Below the pieces are notes generated by a model. That model was not told where the DNA came from, made no database searches, and worked only from the letters and a program-made list of their open reading frames with translations. The translations under genes were made by a program, and so were the position numbers. This document shows, piece by piece, positions 3,569-7,367 of a DNA stretch of 7,367 nt. Position 1 is the stretch's first letter; every line of letters begins with the position of its first letter. Source of the stretch: Thermoplasmata archaeon (lineage in GTDB: Archaea > Thermoplasmatota > Thermoplasmata > Thermoplasmatales > Thermoplasmataceae); assembly GCA_021799315.1 (NCBI GenBank), contig JAJZAR010000075.1:1-7367 (forward strand), written 5' to 3'.

Positions 3569-6178
3569 TTATCCAGACCTCCTCTTACGTTCATTGTAAA
3601 ACAAAACAAATGAGAGTGTAGCAACCGCACCATCTACAGCTAGATTCAGGTAAATTAGTCCCGCTCCATTGGAATTCAGGTACGATATTTCAGGGTTGGA
3701 AAAATTACTGAGATAGATGTTGTAAAGACCATAGTCATAGGAAGCATGGTAAAACTCTCCCTCAACTTTTGCGGGCTGCACATAGGTCCACAGGCCCATG
3801 TTTTCATGAGAGTAATCGACTACAACTGTGAAATTAGATTTTATATTTGACAGATTGTCACGGAATGTCGGATTGAAATAACTACTCTTGGATGTCAGAT
3901 TGTCCGGAAAGTGAATGACATGGATTTTCTGCAGAAAGTGTAGTGATTCACTTCCAAGAAGAGCCATGGACGATTCTGGAATAAGGGTAATCCTGGACAG
4001 GAATGGCTCATATGTACCGTTCTCGTTGATAGGACTGATTTTTAAGGCACTGTTGGATATGTTGAGTAACCCCGCGAAACTCTCGCTGGTCATGGGGGCG
4101 AAAGCGGTCTGGTTGTACATTGCTGTAACACTGGAATTCCCTGACGATATATTAAAACCTGCAGAGGAAGATCCAAACTGGCTGGTGGTGGCTACTCCAC
4201 CCTGGACAAAAACGTAATAGTTTCCAATGGGAACCCCCGAATTGAGTTCAAGTGGTACAGGCGAGTATGGATCCGATTCAAATATGGCATTGATCTGATC
4301 GCCGAGAAAAATGATAGGTGCAACCTGCCAGCCAAAAGGGGCCTGATTGATGTTCATTGCACCCGGATCTAGCATGTACGAGTCGGATTGGTTTGCCAGA
4401 AGCTGTGCCATTACTGGATCCATGCCTTCCGGCAGAACAACCCCTGAAATATATTTCTCCATTGAGCTAAAGTTCTGTAAATCATAGAATGGGACAAGAG
4501 GAAGCGACACATTCATATCAGAAAGGTACTGAATTGCCTGTGGCATATTATAGGCAACGTATATTCCTGAATTATACCTGACTGTTGGTTCAAAATATGT
4601 GTCACGGTATATGCTCACCGAGCCATTTTCAAAAACTTCCCTCAAGCCTGATTGATGTGCCAGGTAATGTGAATAGTCCGAATAGTTCAGAGAGTTATAC
4701 AGAATGTACTGCACACCAAGATATGTCATAGCTTTGGCAAAATGCGAATAATTATTGGAAATCAAGTAATCAGGGAAGGACATTAGCCAGCCATTCCAGC
4801 CGGTGTTCTGCGTGATTGCATTGGGAAACGAGAGATACTGATTTGTTGAAAGTGAAAAATTTGCCAGGACCATCACGTTCCCGGAAAGATTCTGGGCATA
4901 AAGATATTTTGCAGCAAGATCTATATCTGATGGCAACGGTACGGTTTTGCTGCTTGAATGAATTGCAGCTGCCTCCGGTTCAAGATATGCTACCTGGGTC
5001 AGCAGTATGCTGGCAACGAGTATAATCCCTAAAATTTTTCCAAATTTCCTGACTCTCTTGGTAGAAAAAAGCAACGTAAACAGTCCAAGCCCGAAGAGCA
5101 AGTAGTAAAATGGATCATAGAGAATGTTGAAAACGTAAATGGGATAGGTATACACTAGATATGGGTAATAATGCGTCTGCCCCAGTGCATAATTAAGCAT
5201 TTGTGACAGAGTGGTTACATAGAGAACCAGCAATAGCAGAGCGAGAAAGAAAAAAATAACTATCGGCGCAATTTTTCTTCTCATGAGCGAAACAAGTGAA
5301 ACAACGGTAGCGATCAGCCCGAAGCCCACATAGCCGGCGTTGTATACTCCAAACCAGTTCGCAGATGCGGTTATAGCATAATAAAAGTTATATTTCATAT
5401 AGACAATGAAAAGCTGTACTGGAACTATATCTCCTATAGCCTGAAGTCCTTCGTTTTTTAATATAAATATTGAGATGAAGAATCTTATATTTATAAGTAT
5501 ATAAAAAAGAAGAGAAGTAACCAATACCAAGGGAATCGTTTTAAAATTCTCTTTTGAATGATCGAGGAAAAGAGCATAAATTGAGAATGCTAGTATAACA
5601 AGAATGGTGTACAGCAGGGTCCTTGTATCAACAACAAGTAGTGAGGCGGTTATGCCCACGGCAAGTCCATTAAGCCAAACCCGTCTCATTCCGCTATACA
5701 ACTTGGCAGTGAAAACTCTGTCAAAAACAGTCATTGCCACAGGCATTAAGGCTATGAAAAAGCCGTATCCGAAGAATTGCCCGCCTGAAAAATAATAAGA
5801 CATGGTATAAGGAATGGCTGTGGAAACCTGTATTAGAAGTATTTCTGTCCTAGTAGATTCAACCTGAAAATACTTGTTCGAAAAATACTTTACGGCATAT
5901 GCAACTGAGAGGAACGCCGTTATAAATGTAATCGAAACGAAGGCTGAATTATAAGCAGCCTGTCCAAAATGCAACAGAGGACTTATGATTAGAATGAAAT
6001 TATTCTCGATTGCCCCATCGACAAAGATTGAATTGTTAGAAGAAATGAGGTATCTTATAGGAAGAGCTGAATATCCTGTGCCTGGAGGTAAATCACCTCG
6101 GTATATGATTAAAAATTCCGCAATGGCAATTGCAGTTATAGTAAGCCATTGGACCACTGCTGCCTTCTTTAGTTCCAT
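3569..6178 (-). CDS. Large multi-pass membrane protein with sequon-rich extracytoplasmic domain (GT-C-like topology)
   Basis: An 869-residue protein I do not recognise by name. Residues 1-400 hold about 12 hydrophobic spans (roughly 9-27, 60-78, 79-97, 112-130, 134-153, 168-185, 187-205, 214-240, 252-272, 281-299, 303-325, 350-372, 382-399). The first outside loop, 28-59, starts RGDLPPGTGY and contains Asp29, Asp54 and Glu58. Acidic residues in this loop, many spans and a large outer domain are hallmarks of GT-C enzymes that use lipid-linked sugars, and similar large archaeal membrane proteins occur in glycan gene clusters. I infer such a role but see no diagnostic motif. Residues 400-838 are hydrophilic, rich in Ser, Asn, Tyr and aromatic residues, and carry 17 N-x-S/T sequons. 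A last span (841-861) precedes the basic end NERKRRSG. It is first in a two-gene unit with a good promoter. A non-enzymatic surface or transport role is possible. Confidence 0.8.
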   Translation of the reverse strand: MELKKAAVVQWLTITAIAIAEFLIIYRGDLPPGTGYSALPIRYLISSNNSIFVDGAIENNFILIISPLLHFGQAAYNSAFVSITFITAFLSVAYAVKYFSNKYFQVESTRTEILLIQVSTAIPYTMSYYFSGGQFFGYGFFIALMPVAMTVFDRVFTAKLYSGMRRVWLNGLAVGITASLLVVDTRTLLYTILVILAFSIYALFLDHSKENFKTIPLVLVTSLLFYILINIRFFISIFILKNEGLQAIGDIVPVQLFIVYMKYNFYYAITASANWFGVYNAGYVGFGLIATVVSLVSLMRRKIAPIVIFFFLALLLLVLYVTTLSQMLNYALGQTHYYPYLVYTYPIYVFNILYDPFYYLLFGLGLFTLLFSTKRVRKFGKILGIILVASILLTQVAYLEPEAAAIHSSSKTVPLPSDIDLAAKYLYAQNLSGNVMVLANFSLSTNQYLSFPNAITQNTGWNGWLMSFPDYLISNNYSHFAKAMTYLGVQYILYNSLNYSDYSHYLAHQSGLREVFENGSVSIYRDTYFEPTVRYNSGIYVAYNMPQAIQYLSDMNVSLPLVPFYDLQNFSSMEKYISGVVLPEGMDPVMAQLLANQSDSYMLDPGAMNINQAPFGWQVAPIIFLGDQINAIFESDPYSPVPLELNSGVPIGNYYVFVQGGVATTSQFGSSSAGFNISSGNSSVTAMYNQTAFAPMTSESFAGLLNISNSALKISPINENGTYEPFLSRITLIPESSMALLGSESLHFLQKIHVIHFPDNLTSKSSYFNPTFRDNLSNIKSNFTVVVDYSHENMGLWTYVQPAKVEGEFYHASYDYGLYNIYLSNFSNPEISYLNSNGAGLIYLNLAVDGAVATLSFVLFYNERKRRSG
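3577..3582 (-). promoter_or_regulatory. Shine-Dalgarno sequence for the glycosyltransferase
   Basis: GGAGGT (minus strand), within AGAGGAGGTCT, lies inside the last codons of the 869-residue gene, 11 bases before the ATG at 3565. The downstream gene of the pair thus appears to use a ribosome-binding site, while the first genes of units here look leaderless. The same bases encode Arg-Arg-Ser, so coincidence is possible. Confidence 0.5.
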
Positions 6179-6205
6179 GGTACTTCACACTTAAGTAACA
6201 GGTTT

Positions 6206-6215
6206 CTTATATACT
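6206..6215 (-). promoter_or_regulatory. TATA box of the glycan two-gene unit
   Basis: AGTATATAAG on the minus strand, preceded by the A-rich AATAA (BRE-like), is centred about 33 bp before the ATG at 6178. Initiation about 25 bp downstream would leave a leader of only about 8 bases. It is the strongest TATA box in the window and supports the chosen start of the membrane protein. Confidence 0.65.
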
Positions 6216-6216
6216 T

Positions 6217-6363
6217 TATTTATTGTAACATTCTTTCGTTCGTTGTTTTTATCACAAATTTTTTCAACGATAAGTATTTTAAATATAACATTCGTGACTT
6301 TACATCTATAAGATACATTTTTTTAGAAAACCCCTAATTTTGCGTGGTTTTTGTGATACTGGT
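6217..6363. other. AT-rich intergenic region between the glycan unit and the IS1634-type element
   Basis: No gene seen. It contains two exact copies of TAACATTC (6226-6233 and 6286-6293) exactly 60 bp apart upstream of the glycan-unit promoter. It also has an AT-rich, TATA-like segment at 6272-6288 and a weak inverted pair TCGTTG/CAACGA (6240-6245, 6265-6270). Any of these could bind a regulator, but none is a known operator. The left end of the IS1634-type element probably falls near the right edge of this stretch. Confidence 0.4.
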
Positions 6364-6377
6364 TTGTGGGTACACAA
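6364..6377. repeat. Palindrome TTGTGGGTACACAA, copy 1 of TGTGGGTACAC
   Basis: Perfect 5-bp arms TTGTG/CACAA surround GGTA. The core TGTGGGTACAC (6365-6375) recurs exactly 91 bp downstream. At about 110 bp before the transposase start, it is well placed to be the left terminal repeat of the IS1634-type element. The right end is outside the window, so this is unproven. Confidence 0.45.
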
Positions 6378-6447
6378 TGATTGTTTTATTATTACTTCTA
6401 TTTTCTCTTTTATTTACAGCGTATACAAAGGCGTATTAGTGCAAATG

Positions 6448-6454
6448 TTTATTA
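6448..6454 (+). promoter_or_regulatory. TATA-like box for the IS1634-type transposase
   Basis: TTTATTA, the same heptamer as in front of the transposase at 1656, is centred 26 bp upstream of the ATG at 6477, fitting a leaderless message. Its 3' end overlaps the palindrome at 6453-6468, so a protein bound there would probably block initiation. Confidence 0.4.
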
Positions 6455-6468
6455 GTGTGGGTACACTA
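6453..6468. promoter_or_regulatory. Palindrome TAGTGTGGGTACACTA, possible operator of the transposase
   Basis: Perfect 6-bp arms TAGTGT/ACACTA surround GGGT, and the site contains the second copy of TGTGGGTACAC (6456-6466). It lies between the TATA-like box and the ATG at 6477, exactly where a repressor would act. If the first copy is the IS end, this second one could let the transposase limit its own synthesis. That is inference from position and repetition. Confidence 0.4.
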
Positions 6469-6476
6469 CTAACACA

Positions 6477-7367
6477 ATGCCATACTACACATTCAAGCGA
6501 TCCGGCAAGAACAGATATCTTGTCCTGAGGTGGAAGAAACGCATAAACGGTGTACCAACAATCATCAAGGAGGTCAGTGTAGGTACAGCCGAGAATCTTG
6601 CAGAGATGCTTGAGAACGGTTTGGATGATATGATCCTCAAGAGTTACAGTGCAGGTGCAACACTGTCTACATTGTACATTGATCAGAAGATAGATTTCAG
6701 AAATATTGTGAATGAAGTCACGGACCACAGGGATACGGGCATGTCACCTGGTGATTATATGCTTCTGTTCATCATGAATAGATTATCAGACCCATGCTCA
6801 AAGAACGGTATTGAAAGATGGATGACGAGAGATTATGCATCCATCATATTTCCAAAAACAGGATCACAGGATTTCTGGAATATCATGAATCGTTTTACAG
6901 ATCAGCACATGAAGGACATACAGGATCATGTGAGGGATAAGATCATGGATTCAGGATACGATTTCACCCATGTGTTTTTTGATGCATCAAATATGTTCAC
7001 GTTCATGGAAGAGAATGACATGGCGAAGAAAGGTCACAACAAGAAGCACAGATATGATCTCAATCAGATATCATACTATATCGCATCCAATTATGATTAC
7101 ATTCCACTCTATGGTGAATCGTATGCAGGGAATGTGCATGATTCAAAGACATTTGAAATGATCATAAAGAATATACCTGAACATGCAACGCTCATATTCG
7201 ATCGTGGTTATAACTCAAAGAATAATATTGATCTTATTTCCCACAGAAAGTACATAGGTGCACTGAAACAATCCGATCACCATGAAATAATGAAACTTCA
7301 TGTTGAGAAGGATGCCTCTATTGATATGGTACAGCATGTTTATGGAAAAGATCACAGAATCATACTG
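6477..7367 (+). CDS. IS1634-type transposase, N-terminal 297 codons (3' end outside window)
   Basis: The frame opens at ATG 6477 and stays open to the last base. Family members are usually about 500-550 residues, so roughly 55-60 percent is visible. Residues 1-45 form a conserved start (MPYYTFKRSGKNRYLVLRW...IIKEVSVGTAENL). The RNase H-like core begins near 163, with the first catalytic Asp169 in HVFFDASNMF. It is followed by KKGHNKKHRYDLNQ (184-197), a hallmark of this family, and PLYGESYAGNVHDSKTFEMII (210-230). The second catalytic Asp242 is in LIFDRGYNS, followed by LISHRKYIGALK. The catalytic Glu is expected beyond the window. No stop or frameshift is present in the visible part, so the element may be active. 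The start is supported by a TATA-like box 26 bp upstream and by alignment of the conserved N-terminus. Confidence 0.88.
   Translation, partial: MPYYTFKRSGKNRYLVLRWKKRINGVPTIIKEVSVGTAENLAEMLENGLDDMILKSYSAGATLSTLYIDQKIDFRNIVNEVTDHRDTGMSPGDYMLLFIMNRLSDPCSKNGIERWMTRDYASIIFPKTGSQDFWNIMNRFTDQHMKDIQDHVRDKIMDSGYDFTHVFFDASNMFTFMEENDMAKKGHNKKHRYDLNQISYYIASNYDYIPLYGESYAGNVHDSKTFEMIIKNIPEHATLIFDRGYNSKNNIDLISHRKYIGALKQSDHHEIMKLHVEKDASIDMVQHVYGKDHRIIL

Larger units (their letters stand above)
6364..7367 (+). mobile_element. IS1634-type insertion sequence, left part (runs off the window)
   Basis: The element is recognised by its transposase. The left boundary is a guess at the first TGTGGGTACAC palindrome and could be some tens of bases to either side. 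No target duplication can be checked because the right end is missing. Confidence 0.5.

Noticed and set aside
3915..5795. Plus-strand open frames (100, 69 and 63 codons) opposite the membrane protein
   Set aside because: They are antisense to a continuous 869-codon frame with clear membrane spans and sequons; none has a promoter or family features.
6340..6728. Plus frame 6340-6528 and minus frame 6414-6728 around the IS1634-type start
   Set aside because: Both overlap the well-supported transposase N-terminus in other frames. The plus frame starts with TTG, and the minus one is Cys/Thr-rich antisense with no family features.
6970..7161. Plus-strand 63-codon frame within the IS1634-type gene
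   Set aside because: It overlaps the catalytic region of the transposase in another frame, is Met/His/Arg-rich and has no family features.
1..7367. CRISPR array, tRNA, rRNA or riboswitch
   Set aside because: I looked for regularly spaced repeats, cloverleaf-like arms and conserved RNA motifs and saw none. The only repeats are IS ends, target duplications and short palindromes.

Overview
The window looks like an accessory, transposon-rich stretch of an archaeal chromosome, most likely a thermoacidophile of the Thermoplasmata (Ferroplasma/Cuniculiplasma/Thermoplasma type). The reasons are archaeal TATA boxes 22-33 bp upstream of start codons with almost no room for a leader, AGA/AGG arginine and ATA isoleucine codon use, the mix of insertion-sequence types, and a surface protein crowded with N-glycosylation sequons. 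The lineage is inferred; no rRNA or marker gene is present.

Positions 1-298 are the right end of an IS3-type element (last 94 codons of its transposase and its terminal TG...CA end). It sits inside the transposase gene of an older IS630-type element, of which only the N-terminal helix-turn-helix part survives (296-565, minus). Just upstream of that remnant's promoter a third element has inserted. This one, at 599-1926, is complete: 1328 bp, 18-bp inverted ends (16 of 18 matching), a 9-bp target duplication TTACATGTG, a DDE transposase on the minus strand and a small DUF2080-like protein on the plus strand. Its layout resembles the archaeal ISA1214 group. Positions 1-1935 are therefore three IS layers piled on one site.

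Positions 1936-2566 hold no convincing gene. Positions 2567-6178 (minus) are a two-gene unit read leftward from a good archaeal promoter near 6211. The first gene encodes an 869-residue membrane protein with about 12 N-terminal membrane spans, a roughly 440-residue extracytoplasmic part and a final C-terminal anchor. Three bases later comes a 332-residue family 2 glycosyltransferase with a C-terminal hydrophobic tail. Together they suggest assembly of a surface glycan, glycolipid or glycoprotein. The acceptor and sugar cannot be told from sequence.

Positions 6179-6476 are a divergent intergenic region. From 6477 to the window edge runs the 5' part (297 codons) of an IS1634-type transposase. 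Upstream of it lie two copies of TGTGGGTACAC, each inside a palindrome, which may be the element's end and a transposase-binding operator. The glycan pair is thus flanked by insertion sequences on both sides.

The best leads are the sequon-packed membrane protein with its glycosyltransferase, the complete IS with its divergent accessory gene and with stop codons lying in both inverted repeats, and the near-identity between that element's terminal repeat and the motif in front of the unrelated IS1634-type gene.
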